NCBI GenBank assembly: GCA_018401495.1
Contig: JAGYJX010000012.1
Location: 95,617 to 159,616 of the forward strand
Length of the DNA: 64,000 nt
Direction: 5' to 3'
DNA from: Rhodospirillaceae bacterium
GTDB taxonomy: Bacteria; Pseudomonadota; Alphaproteobacteria; Thalassobaculales; Thalassobaculaceae
Part shown: one piece after another, positions 9,679 through 19,677 of the stretch
How the letters are laid out: every line of letters begins with the position of its first letter
Position numbering within the stretch: the first letter of the stretch is position 1
The notes under the pieces: generated by a model
What the model saw: only the letters and a program-made list of their open reading frames with translations
Databases searched by the model: none
Told to the model about the DNA's origin: nothing
Program-made: the position numbers and the translations under genes

Positions 9679-10765
9679 ATGACCACCCTCGCCTTCGAGG
9701 CGGTCGCCAAGCGGTTCGGCGGCACCGTGGCGGTCGACTCCGTCGACCTCTCGGTGCCGTCGGGCAGCTTCTTCACCCTGCTCGGCCCCAGCGGCTGCGG
9801 CAAGACCACACTGCTGCGGATGGCCGCCGGCTTCGTGCTGCCTGATGCCGGGCGGGTGCGGGTCGGCGGCGCCGACGTCACCCGGGTGCCGCCGCACCGC
9901 CGCGGCCTGGGCTTCGTGTTCCAGAGCTACGCCCTGTTCCCGACCAAGACCGTCTTCGAGAACATCGCCTTCGCGCTGGCGTTGCGCGGCGACGCCCGCG
10001 CCCGGATCGCGGCGCGCGTCACGGCGCTCTGCCGGCTGGTCGGGCTGCACGGGCTCGAGGATCGTTACCCGCACGAACTGTCCGGGGGCCAGCAGCAGCG
10101 CGTGGCTCTGGCCCGGGCGCTGGCGCCCGAGCCGCCGGTGCTGCTGCTCGACGAGCCGCTGTCGGCGCTCGACGCCGAAATCCGACTGCGGTTGCGCGAG
10201 GAGATCCGCCGGATCGTCGAGGAACTCGGCATCACCGCCCTCTACGTGACCCACGACCAGGAGGAGGCGCTGTCGATTTCCGACAGGATCGCGGTCATGC
10301 GCGACGGCCGTGTGCTGCAGGCGGGATCGCCGAGCGAGATCTATCTGCACCCGCGCCATGCCTTCGTCGCCCGGTTCGTCGGTACCGCCAACACCATCGC
10401 CTGCCGGATCCTCGGCGAAGATCGGGTGCAGTGCGGCGACCGCCGTCTGGCGGTGCGGCCGAACGGCCACGCCGGCCACGCCGGGCCGACCATCCTGACC
10501 TGGCGGCCCGAGCATGGCAGCGTCCGCACGGGATGCGCCGATCCGGCCGCGCTGCCGGGCCGCCTGGTGGGCGCGAAGCTTCCTCGGGCCGGTGGTGCGG
10601 CTGCGGCTCGCCCTGGCATCGGGCGAGACGGTCCTGGGCGAGCGCCCGGCGCGCGACTGGTTCGCGGCGCCGCTCGAGCCCGGAGCGGAGCTGTCGCTGG
10701 CGATCGACCCCGATTTCGCGACCGTTCTGCCCGCCGACGAACCGACGGGACAAGACGATGCCTAG
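9679..10765 (+). CDS. ABC transporter ATP-binding protein, 2-aminoethylphosphonate type (frame break near 10577)
   Basis: Cytoplasmic ATPase of the importer. Walker A GPSGCGKTT, Q-loop FQSYALFPTKTV, signature LSGGQQQR, Walker B VLLLDEP and switch THDQEEAL are all present in the first 210 residues, followed by the TOBE-type accessory domain. Near 10577 the frame changes: one extra base in the run around GCGAAGCTT separates PGRLVGA from SFLGPVVRLRLAL, after which the accessory domain continues to the stop at 10765. Starts at ATG 9679, 26 bases after the binding-protein gene, and its last codons overlap the permease start (10758). Confidence 0.85.
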
Positions 10766-12808
10766 GCTGCCCGCCGCCTGGCCGGCCATTCTCGGGCTCG
10801 GCGCCCTGATCGTCGCGTTCATCGGCGTGCCGCTCGGCGCCATGCTGCTGCGCAGCGCCGTGGTGTCGGCGCCGTTGCCGGCGGTCGAGTTGATCGGCGT
10901 CACAGCCGACGCCCTGGCCCTGCTGCCGGCGCCGGATCGCGACGCCCTGCTCGCGCAATGGAGCGAGCGCGCCACCCCCGCCAGCGCATGGAGGCGGTAG
11001 CCGCCGCGCTGGAGGCAAGCGGCCTGCCGGTCCCCTGGGACCGCGCCGCCGCCTACGATCATCAGGTCGCGGCCGCGGCGCGGGCGCTCGATGCCCTGCC
11101 GGCGCCGCGACGCGCGGAAGTGGAGGCGCTGCTGCCGCTGGCGGTCGCCGCCCTCCACCGGCGGGTGCCGCTGGCCTTCACGCTGCGCGACCGCCTCACG
11201 GAAGCGGAGTTCGACAGGCTGCGCAGCGGCGTCTCGGAGCGCCTCGGCCTCGACCACTATCTGCGGGTCGTCGCGGAGGAACGGTTCCGGCGCGCGGCCG
11301 CGAATTCGTTGCTGCTGGCCGGCGTCACCACGGTGCTGACAACCGGCCTCGCCCTGCTCGCCGCGCACGGCGTCAACCGCCGGATCGTGGTCGGCGCCGG
11401 CGCGGCCCGCCTCGGCCTGCTGGTCCCCCTGGTTTCGCCGCCGGTGGTGGTGGCGACCGCCGCCGTCATGCTGTTCGGCCGCAACGGGCTGGTGACCTAC
11501 GGCCTGCTCGACCGCGGGCTCGGCTGGATCGACGCCTCGGTCGGCAACCTGTACGGCCCGTCCGGCGTGGTGATTGCCCAGGTGCTGAGCTTCCTGCCGC
11601 CCGCCTTCATCGTCTTCGACAACCTGATGGCCCGGCAGGACGGCCGGCTCGACGAAGCCGCGGCCAGTCTCGGCGCCGGCCCGTGGCGCGGGCTGCTGCA
11701 CGTCTCGCTGCCGATGGCGCAGCCGGGAATCATCCGGGCGGCGACGCTGGTGTTCATCCTGGCGATGACGGATTTCGGCAATCCGATGGTGATCGGCAAG
11801 GATCTGCCGGTGCTGGCCGGGGTCCTCTACGACGAGATGATCGGTTTCCAGAATACCCCGCTGGCGTCGGCGATCGCGCTGTGGCTGATCGTCCCGGCGC
11901 TGTCGGTCTACCTGCTGCTGGACCGGATCGGCCGGCGCAAGCGGTTCGAGACCGTGGGCGCCGGCGCTCCGTCGACGATCCCGCCCCCGGCCGCCGCGCG
12001 CATCGGCCTCAGCCTGCTGGTCTGGTCGATCATCGGCTTCACCGCGGTGATCTACGCGACCATCGCCGCCGGGGCCTTCGTGGCGGTCTGGGGCCGCGAC
12101 TGGGGCTTCACCACGGCGCATTTCACGGCCGCCGAGGTGGTGCCGGGCTTCGTCTCCAGCCACGCCGGCATCGCCCCCGTGTGGACCAGCCTGATGGTGG
12201 CCGGGGTGGCGGCGCCGATCGGCGGCGTGATGGCGATCGCCCTCGCCTGGCTGGCCGAGCGCTTCCGCTCGACCGCGACCGAGGCGCTGTCCTTCCTGGT
12301 CATGCTGCCGGCGATCCTGCCGGGCGTCGTGTTCGGCATCGGCTACGTCGTGGCCTTCAACGCGCCGCTCGGCATTTCCGCCCTGTCGCTGAACGGCACC
12401 CACACGATCCTGGTGCTCAACATCCTGTTCGGAAACATGTTCGTGGGCGTGCTGGCCGGCCGCGCCATGCTGCGCCGGGTCGACCGCTCGCTCGAGGAGG
12501 CGGCGGCCTCGCTCGGCGCCACCCTCTGGCAGCGCTTCCGCCTGGTGGTCCTGCCGGTGGTGCGCCGGGCGGTCCTGCTGGGGGCGCTCTACGTGTTCGT
12601 CGACGGGCTCTCGACCTTCTCGGCGGTGGTGTTCCTGCAGGGTCCGGACATCGACCTCGCCGCGGTCGCGATCTTCGACAGCGCCGAGAGCGCCTACTAC
12701 GGCAAGGCCTGCGCCATGAGCGTGACGATCCTGCTGATCGTGTTCGCGGTCATGGCCGGCCTTCGCCTGATCGAGCGACGCAGCGGAGAGCAACGCCGTG
12801 CAGCCTGA
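10758..12808 (+). CDS. ABC importer permease with two fused transmembrane modules (frame break near 10970)
   Basis: Inner-membrane permease of the importer, about 680 residues. An N-terminal helix (WPAILGLGALIVAFIGVPL) is followed by an unusually long helical stretch (about residues 35-175), then two BPD_transp_1 modules, each with an EAA loop: EAAASLGAGPWRGLLHVSLP in the first and EAAASLGATLWQRFRLVVLP in the second. Single polypeptides carrying both modules are typical of Fe3+- and AEP-type importers. The first 75 residues and the remainder are in different frames, the break lying between about 10958 and 11000. The start overlaps the ATPase gene and the stop overlaps the next start (12798), so the operon is tightly coupled. 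Confidence 0.85.
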
Positions 12809-14056
12809 CGACAGTTCCCGCCCGACCCTGGCGGCGCGCGACGCGGCCGTGTTCCTCAGCCAGCGCGGATCGAGCCCGGTGACCCGGACGGCGGTCGGCT
12901 GCGACGGACCGTACCTGATCGACGCGGACGGCCGACGCATCCTGGACCTGCACGGCAACGGCGCGCATCACCTCGGCTACCGGCACCCGGCGGTGCTCGA
13001 CGCCGTGCGCCGGCAGATCGAGACCCTGGCCGTTCGCGCCGCGGCGCTTCACCAATCCCGCCGCGGTGGCGCTGGCCGAGCGGCTCGCCGGGCTCTGGCC
13101 CTACGGCGCCTCCCGCGTGCTGCTGGCCCCGACCGGAACCGACGCCATCGAGATCGCGCTGAAGCTCGCCTACGTCGCGACCGGCCGCCGCGGCACCCTG
13201 GCTTCGACGGCGCCTGGCACGGCGCCGGGCTGGGGGCGCTGTCGGTCGGCGGGCGAGCCCACGAGCGCGCCGCGATGCCGCGGCTGGAGGGCCGCCGCCA
13301 CCTGCCGGCGTTCTGGGCCGACCCGGCGCCGCGCGGCCCCGACCGCGAGACCGCGGCCCGACGCGCCATCGGGAGCGCTGGAACGCGCGCTCGCCGAGGA
13401 TCCGCCGGCGGCCCTGGTGGGCGAGCCGGTGCACTCGACGCCCGGTCTGCCGCCCGACTGGTTCTGGCCGGCCGCGGGCGAGCTCTGCCGCCGGCACGGC
13501 ACCCTGCTGATCCTCGACGAGATCCCGACCGGCCTCGGGAAGACCGGCCGGCTGTTCGCGTCCGAGACGGTCGGCGCGGTGCCGGACATCACCGTCCTCG
13601 GCAAGGCGCTCGGCGGCGCGGTGGTGCCGCTCGCCGCGGTGATCGCCCGCGCCGAGCTCGACCTGGCCGGCGGCATCGCCATCGGCCACATCACCCACGA
13701 GAAGAACCCGCTGCTGTCGGCCGTCGGCCTCGCCGTGCTCGACGTCATCCAGGCCGATGGCCTGGTCGCGCGGTCGCGGGCGAACGGCGAGCGGCTGGCC
13801 CGCGGCCTCGCCGCCCTGGGCGACGCCGACGGAGTCGCCGGCTCCGAGGTGGTCGGCCTCGCTCGCGGCCGTGCGGGTCGGTCCGGGCGTGGACGCGCTG
13901 GCTGTCGAGGACGAGGCCTATCGCCGCGGCCTCAACCTGACGGCCGACCGCGCCGGCCGGGTGTCGCTGTCGATGCCGCTGATCCTGGACGCCGACACCG
14001 TCGATCGGGTGGCGGGCCTCCTGGGCGAGGCCATTCGGGCGACCGTTCGGCGGTAG
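12798..14056 (+). CDS. pbfA: Class III PLP enzyme, PbfA-like (R)-1-hydroxy-2-aminoethylphosphonate ammonia-lyase (several frame breaks)
   Basis: A fold-type I, class III aminotransferase-superfamily protein. Blocks in order: FLSQRGSSPV, DGRRILDLHGNGAHHLGY, a split APRRFTNPAAVALAERL, APTGTDAIEIALKLA, FDGAWHGAGLGALSVGG, LILDEIPTGLGKTGRLF (PLP-nitrogen aspartate) and VLGKALGGAVVPLA (PLP lysine). The N-terminal pattern (HGN..H..GY.HP) resembles PbfA, which deaminates (R)-1-hydroxy-2-aminoethylphosphonate to phosphonoacetaldehyde, rather than ordinary acetylornithine or GABA aminotransferases. The importer operon upstream fits this, but no phnX/phnY/phnA gene is in the window. Breaks occur near 13035, 13202, 13372 and 13855. 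GTG 12798 is used, overlapping the permease stop by 11 bases. The exact reaction remains inferred. Confidence 0.65.
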
Positions 14057-14211
14057 GCGCGCGGTCGGATTTCGCCGGCCGGCGGGTGCCTCGGCGACGA
14101 CGCGCTTGCGCGCGCGCCATCGACGTTGCCACTCTTGGGGCTTCTCCTCGGGGCTGGACCGTCCGTGTTCCGAGCGCCCGCGACCCCGGACCACCGCCCG
14201 AAGGGAAAGTC

Positions 14212-14983
14212 ATGGCCCGTCCCGTGATCGGAATCCTCTGCAACCGGTTCCTGGCCGGAGCCGATGCGCGAAACCCAGCTGACCGGCAGGCGGAACATCG
14301 ACGCCGTCGCCGCCGTCGCCGGCTGCACGCCGCTGATGATCCCGAGTCTGCCGGACGCGGTGCCGGTGGCCGACCTGCTGGAGGCGGTCGACGGGATCGT
14401 CCTGACCGGCGGCCGGGCCAACGTGCACCCGCGCCACTACGGCGAGGCGTTGACCGACCGCCACGGCGAGATGGACGAAGGGCGCGACGGCGTCGCCCTG
14501 CCGCTGGTGCGCGCCTGCCTCGAGGCCGGGGTCCCGATCCTCGGAATCTGCAAGGGCATCCAGGAAATGAACGTGGCTCTGGGCGGCACCCTGCACCCGG
14601 AGGTCGCCGAGCTTCCGGGGCGCCACCGGCACCGGATGCCGCCGGGCTGCACCGACCCGGCCATCATCTTCGAGCTGCGCGAGCGGGTGCGCCTGCGCCC
14701 CGGCGGCGTCCTCGCCGCCATGCTCGGGACCGAGACCATCCGCACCAACTCGCTGCACGGCCAGGCCATCCGGGATCCGGGCGAGCGGGTGGTGGTCGAG
14801 GGCTGGGCCGTCGACGAGACCGTCGAGGCGATCTCGATCGCCGGCGCCCGGTCGTTCGCGGTCGGCGTTCAGTGGCACGCCGAGTACGACGCCGAGTCCG
14901 ACCCGGTCAACCGGGCGCTGTTCTCGCGGCTGGGGGACGCCGCGCGGGCCCGCTGCCGGGACCGGCGGTTCGCGGCGTCCTGA
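14212..14983 (+). CDS. Gamma-glutamyl-gamma-aminobutyrate hydrolase-like class I glutamine amidotransferase (frame break near 14260)
   Basis: A PuuD-like peptidase C26 protein of about 256 residues. The first residues (MARPVIGILCNRFLAG) start at ATG 14212 after a GAAGGGAAA ribosome-binding site; the rest continues in another frame from about 14260 (RETQLTGRRNIDAV). Catalytic elements are present: the nucleophile Cys in LGICKGIQEMNVALGG and the His-Glu pair in GVQWHAEYD. PuuD hydrolyses gamma-glutamyl-GABA; related proteins act on other gamma-glutamylated amines. It follows the PbfA-like gene after 155 bases, so it may use its own promoter; a role with 2-aminoethylphosphonate is speculation. 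Confidence 0.8.
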
Positions 14984-15003
14984 CGGGTCGGCACCCGGTC
15001 ACG

Positions 15004-15432
15004 TCACGCCTGCGTCGCCGTATCCACCACCTCGAAGTCGTGCGTGATCGTGGCGGTGTGCGCCAGCATCGCCGACGCCGAGCAGTACTTCTCCGCCGAC
15101 AGCGCGATGGCCCGCTCGACCTTGGCCGCCGAGAGGTTCCGGCCCTTGACCACGAAATGCATGTGGATGCGGGTGAACACCTTCGGATCGGTGGTGGCCC
15201 GCTCGGCCTCGAGTTCGACCACGCAGTCCTCGACCGCCTGGCGCCCCTTTTCCAGGATCAGGACGATGTCGACGGCGGTGCAGCCGCCGGTGCCGATCAG
15301 CACCAGTTCCATCGGGCTCGGCCCCGGCGTCGGGCCCTGCGGCGACGAGGCCGGGCCGAGCACGATCTTGTGGCCACTGCCGGATTCGCCGACGAAGGTC
15401 CGGTCCTCCACCCATTTCACGCGCGCCTTCAT
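15004..15432 (-). CDS. OsmC family protein (YhfA-like)
   Basis: 142 residues, the normal length for a single OsmC domain. The two conserved redox cysteines of this family appear in GTGGCTAVDIVLIL and EKYCSASAML, and TATITHDFEVVD closes the fold. OsmC/Ohr proteins reduce organic hydroperoxides; YhfA-like members have no firmly assigned substrate. ATG 15432 is chosen because a GGAAGGAG ribosome-binding site precedes it; an in-frame start upstream lacks one. Convergent with the amidotransferase gene. Confidence 0.85.
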   Translation of the reverse strand: MKARVKWVEDRTFVGESGSGHKIVLGPASSPQGPTPGPSPMELVLIGTGGCTAVDIVLILEKGRQAVEDCVVELEAERATTDPKVFTRIHMHFVVKGRNLSAAKVERAIALSAEKYCSASAMLAHTATITHDFEVVDTATQA

Positions 15433-15615
15433 GGACACTCCTTCCGCCTGTCGCCGCTGCGATTGCGAGACCATACGGCGCGGCGCGCTGGCTGTGGAGC
15501 CAGTTTGCCGCCCGAAAACGTGATGCCGGCGCGCCGCGACTTGCGCCGGCCGGCGCTCGCGCCTTCAATCTCGGGGCGCGCTTCGCTCGCGCCGGGATCA
15601 CAGGAGGATGGCCGC

Positions 15616-16403
15616 GTGCTGCAGGTCGACAATTGGGGCTGGCAGGCCCGCATCGGGATGTTCATCGTCGGCAGCGAGGCGGTGCCGGAGGCCGAGTGGT
15701 GGGCGATGCTGCCGCCGGGCGTCTCGGTGCACGCCGCCCGCGTCACCGCCCGCGCGCCCTGGGCGCGATGGCGCCCGGGCCGTTCCGGCGTCGACCTCGA
15801 GGACGACCTGGTGCGGGGCAGCCGGCAGTTCGCCGCGATGCGGCTGTCGGCGGTGGTGCTCGGCCACAGCTCCAGCAGCATCCTCGGCGGCCCGGGTTGG
15901 GACGAGGCGGTGGTGGCGGCGCTTCCGAGGCGCTGGCGCCGGGGGTGGTCGTCTCGACCAACGGCCTCGACAGCCTCGCGGCGCTGCGGGCTTCCGGGGT
16001 GCGGCGCCCGTTCCTGGTGCTGCCGCCCTGGTTCGACGACGCCACCCTGGACGCCGCCATGCGCTACTACGAGGGCAACGGCCTGCAGCCGGCCGGCCAT
16101 CTGCGGTACGACCCCGGCCGCAAGTGGCGGGACGTGCCGCCCGGCGACCTGTATCCCCAGGGCATGGGGTTCGAGCAGGAGGTGGAGCCGCTCTACGCGC
16201 AGATCCGGGCGGCCTGCCCGGAGGCGGCGGACGGGGTCCTGATCGCCGGCACGGGCTTCCGTTGCGTGGCCATCCTCGAGGCCCTGGAGCGGGACCTGAA
16301 ACGCCCGGTGCTCTCGGCGAACCAGGTGAGCCTGTGGCATTGCCTGCGCCGCGCCGGCGTGCACGCCCAGGTGACGGGGTACGGCAACCTGTTCCGCCTC
16401 TGA
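15616..16403 (+). CDS. Asp/Glu racemase-fold protein, maleate isomerase/arylmalonate decarboxylase-like (frame break near 15930)
   Basis: About 262 residues related to COG3473 (maleate cis-trans isomerase, arylmalonate decarboxylase). The N-terminal WGWQARIGMFIVGSEAVPEAEWW and C-terminal LSANQVSLWHCLRRAG frame the fold. The two active-site cysteines of canonical members are not where expected: GHSSSS stands at the first site and AGTGFRC at the second. Function is therefore uncertain, and it may not be a racemase. The frame changes near 15930; both halves are otherwise continuous. Start: GTG 15616, eight bases after AGGAGG at 15602-15607; ATG 15608 is too close to that site and out of frame. 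Confidence 0.65.
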
Positions 16404-16550
16404 GCCGGCTCGTCCCGGACGGTGCGCGCGACGTCGCGGCGTGATCATTCCGGCTCACAACCCGGTGACCCGACGCCGCGCGCGCCGGCGCCGCTGCTAC
16501 AGGATCGCGGCGCGCCATCGCCGGCCGCGCCGTCATCCTGAGGCACTCGC

Positions 16551-16961
16551 ATGAAACCCAGCCGCCGCGCCTTCCTCGCCGCCGCCACCGCTGTCGCCGT
16601 CGGCGCGACGGCCTGGTCGGCGCACACCGTCTCCGCGGCCGCCGCGGCCGTTCGCTTCGACCAGGCCGCGTTCGACGCCGCCCTGGCCGAGGGCAGGCCG
16701 ATCCTGGTCGAGGTGTCGGCCCCCTGGTGCTCGGTGTGCCGGGCGCAGAAGGCGGTCCTCGCCGAGCTGTTCGCCGATCCGCGCTACGCCGGCATCGTGG
16801 CGCTGGACATCGACTTCGACAGCCAGGTCGAGGCGGTCCGCGCGTTCGGGGCGCAGCGGCAGAGCACGCTGATCCTGTTCGCGGGCGGCCGGGAGATCGC
16901 CCGAGACGTCGGCGACGCCAGCCGGGCGGGAATCATGGCGATGCTCGAGGCCGCGCTCTGA
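16551..16961 (+). CDS. Periplasmic thioredoxin-fold protein with Tat-like signal
   Basis: 136 residues. The N-terminus has a twin-arginine-like motif (SRRAFLAA) and hydrophobic stretch ending near residue 32, then a DsbD-gamma-type thioredoxin domain with the redox pair in APWCSVC (Cys60 and Cys63). Nine bases downstream begins a CcdA-like gene, so the pair probably works as a split DsbD: CcdA moves reducing equivalents across the membrane to this thioredoxin. Partners in cytochrome c maturation or periplasmic repair are not visible nearby. Confidence 0.82.
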   Translation: MKPSRRAFLAAATAVAVGATAWSAHTVSAAAAAVRFDQAAFDAALAEGRPILVEVSAPWCSVCRAQKAVLAELFADPRYAGIVALDIDFDSQVEAVRAFGAQRQSTLILFAGGREIARDVGDASRAGIMAMLEAAL

Positions 16962-16970
16962 GGGTCGACG

Positions 16971-17688
16971 ATGGCCGCGACGCTGACCTTCGCCGCGCTC
17001 GCCGGGGTGCTCTCGGTGCTGTCGCCCTGCGTCCTTCCGCTGATCCCGATCGTGCTGGGGACCGCCGCCGGCGAGCACCCGCGGGGGCCTCTTGCGCTCG
17101 CCGGCGGCCTCGCGCTGTCGTTCACCGGCATCGGCATCTTCGTGGCCACGATCGGTTTCGCGATCGGGCTCGACGCGGCGCTTTTCCGCACGATCGGCGG
17201 GGCGGTCCTGCTGACCCTGGGGGCGGTGCTGCTGCTGCCGCGGCTGCAGACCCGATGGCGCTCGCCGCCGCTCCCTTCGGCATCTGGGGCGAAGAACGGT
17301 TCGGCGGGTTCTCGCCGGGCGGCCTCAAGGGCCAGTTCGGCGTTGGGATCCTGCTCGGTATCGTCTGGGCGCCGTGCGTCGGTCCGACCCTCGGCGCCGC
17401 CTCGATGATGGCCGCCCGCGGCGAGAACCTCGGCGCGGTCGCCTTGACGATGTTGGTCTTCGGCATCGGCGCCGCGGTGCCGCTGCTCCTGCTCGGCCTG
17501 CTGTCGCGCGAGGCGTTCGTGCGGTGGCGGGGCGGATGCTGGCTTCCGGCGCCGGAGCCAAGCAACTGATGGGCGGCGTGCTGCTGGTGGTGGGGCTGCT
17601 GATTCTGACCGGCGCGGACAAGCGGGTCGAGACCTGGTTGGTGGAGGTTTCGCCGGCCTGGCTGACCGCGCTGACGACGCGCTTCTAG
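16971..17688 (+). CDS. ccdA: CcdA/DsbD-beta cytochrome c biogenesis membrane protein (two frame breaks)
   Basis: About 238 residues with six predicted membrane helices. The two reactive cysteines are in the characteristic blocks LSPCVLPLIPIVLG and WAPCVGPTLGA. It transfers electrons from cytoplasmic thioredoxin to periplasmic partners, here most likely the thioredoxin encoded just upstream. The coding sequence runs through three frames: N-terminal helices from 16971, the middle from about 17255, and the last helix region (GAKQLMGGVLLVVGLLILTG) from about 17530. All hydrophobic helices are preserved, supporting sequence error over inactivation. Confidence 0.82.
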
Positions 17689-17907
17689 AGCGACGGCCGC
17701 GCCGCGATCGGACACGCCCGGCGAGGGCGGGAGGCGATCCGTCGGCAGCCGTCGCCGCCGGCGATCACGCCCCGGTACCGGACCGCTCGCGCATTCCCGA
17801 ACCGCGGTCAGCGTGATGTGACCGCGCTGTCCGCTGCGGCGGGACTACGCTCGTCCGGATCCATCTCCGCTGGCGGTTTCGCCGCGCGAGCGCCTGAGGA
17901 GAGCAAC

Positions 17908-17991
17908 GTGAAGGCAGGGTGCGTCGGCGCGATGTCGGGCGGAGCGACGGCCACGGCGGCGGGGTTCCGTCCTCGGTCGAGGATGACATGA
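17908..17991 (+). other. Possible 27-residue upstream ORF overlapping the response regulator start
   Basis: GTG 17908 follows a GAGGAG ribosome-binding site (17897-17902). The ORF encodes 27 residues and ends in a TGA at 17989-17991 that overlaps the regulator's ATG (17988-17990). This geometry would allow translational coupling. No similarity recognised; it may simply be a chance frame, though the ribosome-binding site is better than that of the regulator itself. Confidence 0.35.
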
Positions 17992-18674
17992 GCGGGACAC
18001 ATCATATCCTGCTGGTTGACGACGATCAGGACCTGCGATCCGTCCTGGCGCTTCAGCTTCAACTCTACGAGGAATTCGCGACCGCCGAAGCGGCGACCGC
18101 GGCCGCGGGATTGGCCGCGGTAAGGGAGAATCACTACGACCTGATCCTGTTGGACGTCGGCCTGCCGGACATGGACGGCCGCGACCTGTGTCGGCTGATG
18201 CGCAAGCACGGGGTCAAGGCGCCGATCCTCATGCTGACCGCCCAGGATACCGATTCCGATACCATTCTCGGCCTGGACGCCGGCGCCAACGACTACGTGA
18301 CCAAGCCGTTCAGGGTGGCGATCCTGCTGGCGCGGATCCGCGCCCAACTGCGGCAACACGAGCAGAACGATGACGCGGTGTTCACGATCGGCCCGTACAG
18401 CTTCCGGCCATCGGTCAAGATCCTGTTCGACGAGGTCCGAAACCGGAAGATCCATCTGACCGAGCGGGAGACGGCGATCCTGAAGTACCTGTATCGCGGC
18501 GGCGATCGGATCGTGAAGCGCGAGACCCTGCTGAACGATATCTGGGGATACGGAACCAGCATCGAGACGCACACGCTCGAGACCCACATCTACCGGCTGC
18601 GCCAGAAGATCGAGCCCGAAGCCGAACCGACGCTGCTGCTGACCGAGGCCGGCGGGTATAGGCTGAACCGATAG
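17988..18674 (+). CDS. OmpR/PhoB-family response regulator (orphan)
   Basis: 228 residues. Receiver domain with acidic pocket VDDDQD, phosphoacceptor Asp56 (ILLDVGLPDMDG), Thr84 and Lys106 (YVTKPF), followed by a winged-helix DNA-binding domain (HLTERETAILKYLYRGG through HIYRLRQKIE and the C-terminal GGYRLNR). ATG 17988 gives the standard N-terminus two residues before the first strand. No histidine kinase is adjacent; two orphan kinases exist at 42 and 58 kb, but linkage is not implied. Codon usage is slightly less GC-biased than in neighbours. About 300 bases upstream hold no other gene apart from the short overlapping ORF. Confidence 0.9.
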   Translation: MSGTHHILLVDDDQDLRSVLALQLQLYEEFATAEAATAAAGLAAVRENHYDLILLDVGLPDMDGRDLCRLMRKHGVKAPILMLTAQDTDSDTILGLDAGANDYVTKPFRVAILLARIRAQLRQHEQNDDAVFTIGPYSFRPSVKILFDEVRNRKIHLTERETAILKYLYRGGDRIVKRETLLNDIWGYGTSIETHTLETHIYRLRQKIEPEAEPTLLLTEAGGYRLNR

Positions 18675-18711
18675 CAACCCGTCGTCGACGGTCAGTCACA
18701 GGAGAGACCCG

Positions 18712-19401
18712 ATGTCCCAAGACGCACTCGACGGAGTCAAGGCGTGCGTGTTCGACGCCTACGGGACCCTGTTCGACTTCGCCTCCGCCGCCAGAGCCTG
18801 CCGCGACGAGCTCGGTGACCGGGGCGACCGGCTGACGGCACTGTGGCGGGACAAGCAGCTGCAGTACACGTGGCTGCGCGCGCTGCAGGGGCGTCACGCC
18901 GACTTCTGGGATGTGACCGGCGACGCCCTCGACTTCGCGCTGGAGACGCTCGAGCTGGAGCGTCCCGGCCTGCGGGATCGACTGATGAACCTGTATCTGA
19001 CGCTCGACGCGTTTCCGGAGGTGCCGGACGTGCTGCGACGCCTGAAGTCGGCGGGATTGCGCACGGCGATCCTGTCGAACGGGTCGCCCGGCATGCTGCG
19101 GGCGGCGGTCGAGGGGTCCGGCATCGCCGATCTCCTGGACGCGGTTCTCTCCGTCGAGGAGGTCGGCGTGTTCAAGCCGCACCCGTCGGTCTATCAGATG
19201 GTGCTGGATCGGCTGGGCGTTCCGGCGGCTGCCGTCTCGTTCCAGTCCTCGAACTCGTGGGATGCCTACGCGGCGTCGGCGTTCGGCATGCGGGTGGTGT
19301 GGTGCAACCGCTATGGTCAGCGGCGCGAACGACTGCCGGGCGCCCCGGACCGCGAGATCCGCAGCCTGTCGGAGCTGCCCGCCCTGGTCGGTGCCGCTTA
19401 G
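18712..19401 (+). CDS. Haloacid dehalogenase, type II (S)-2-haloacid dehalogenase family
   Basis: 229 residues, HAD superfamily. The nucleophile Asp15 lies in CVFDAYGTLFDF; motif II is AILSNGSPGML, the lysine is in GVFKPHPSVYQM, and motif III is SSNSWDAYAASAFG. These match L-2-haloacid dehalogenases (DhlB/HadL), which hydrolyse 2-haloalkanoates to D-2-hydroxy acids; many family members have unknown true substrates. GAGAG precedes the ATG at 18712, 37 bases after the response regulator stop. Confidence 0.85.
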   Translation: MSQDALDGVKACVFDAYGTLFDFASAARACRDELGDRGDRLTALWRDKQLQYTWLRALQGRHADFWDVTGDALDFALETLELERPGLRDRLMNLYLTLDAFPEVPDVLRRLKSAGLRTAILSNGSPGMLRAAVEGSGIADLLDAVLSVEEVGVFKPHPSVYQMVLDRLGVPAAAVSFQSSNSWDAYAASAFGMRVVWCNRYGQRRERLPGAPDREIRSLSELPALVGAA

Positions 19402-19677
19402 CGACACGCAGGCCACCGGCCGCAAGACCCGCCGCCCAGCGCCGCCGATGGCCGGGTCGCCCGGTCACGCGACCACGCAACCTGTCACGATCGCTTCGCG
19501 GGGAACCGGTTGACGGTCACTCTCGCAGTGCGGTAGTCGACATCGAAGGGTGAAATCACGCGGCTCGATCACAACTATTTCAAGTCGTTGCGTCGATCAT
19601 TCCACACGGGGCGGCTCGCCGAGACTCGGTCCCCGTATTGCTCCTCCCTCACCTGTTCGATTGGTTGGAACCGCTGA

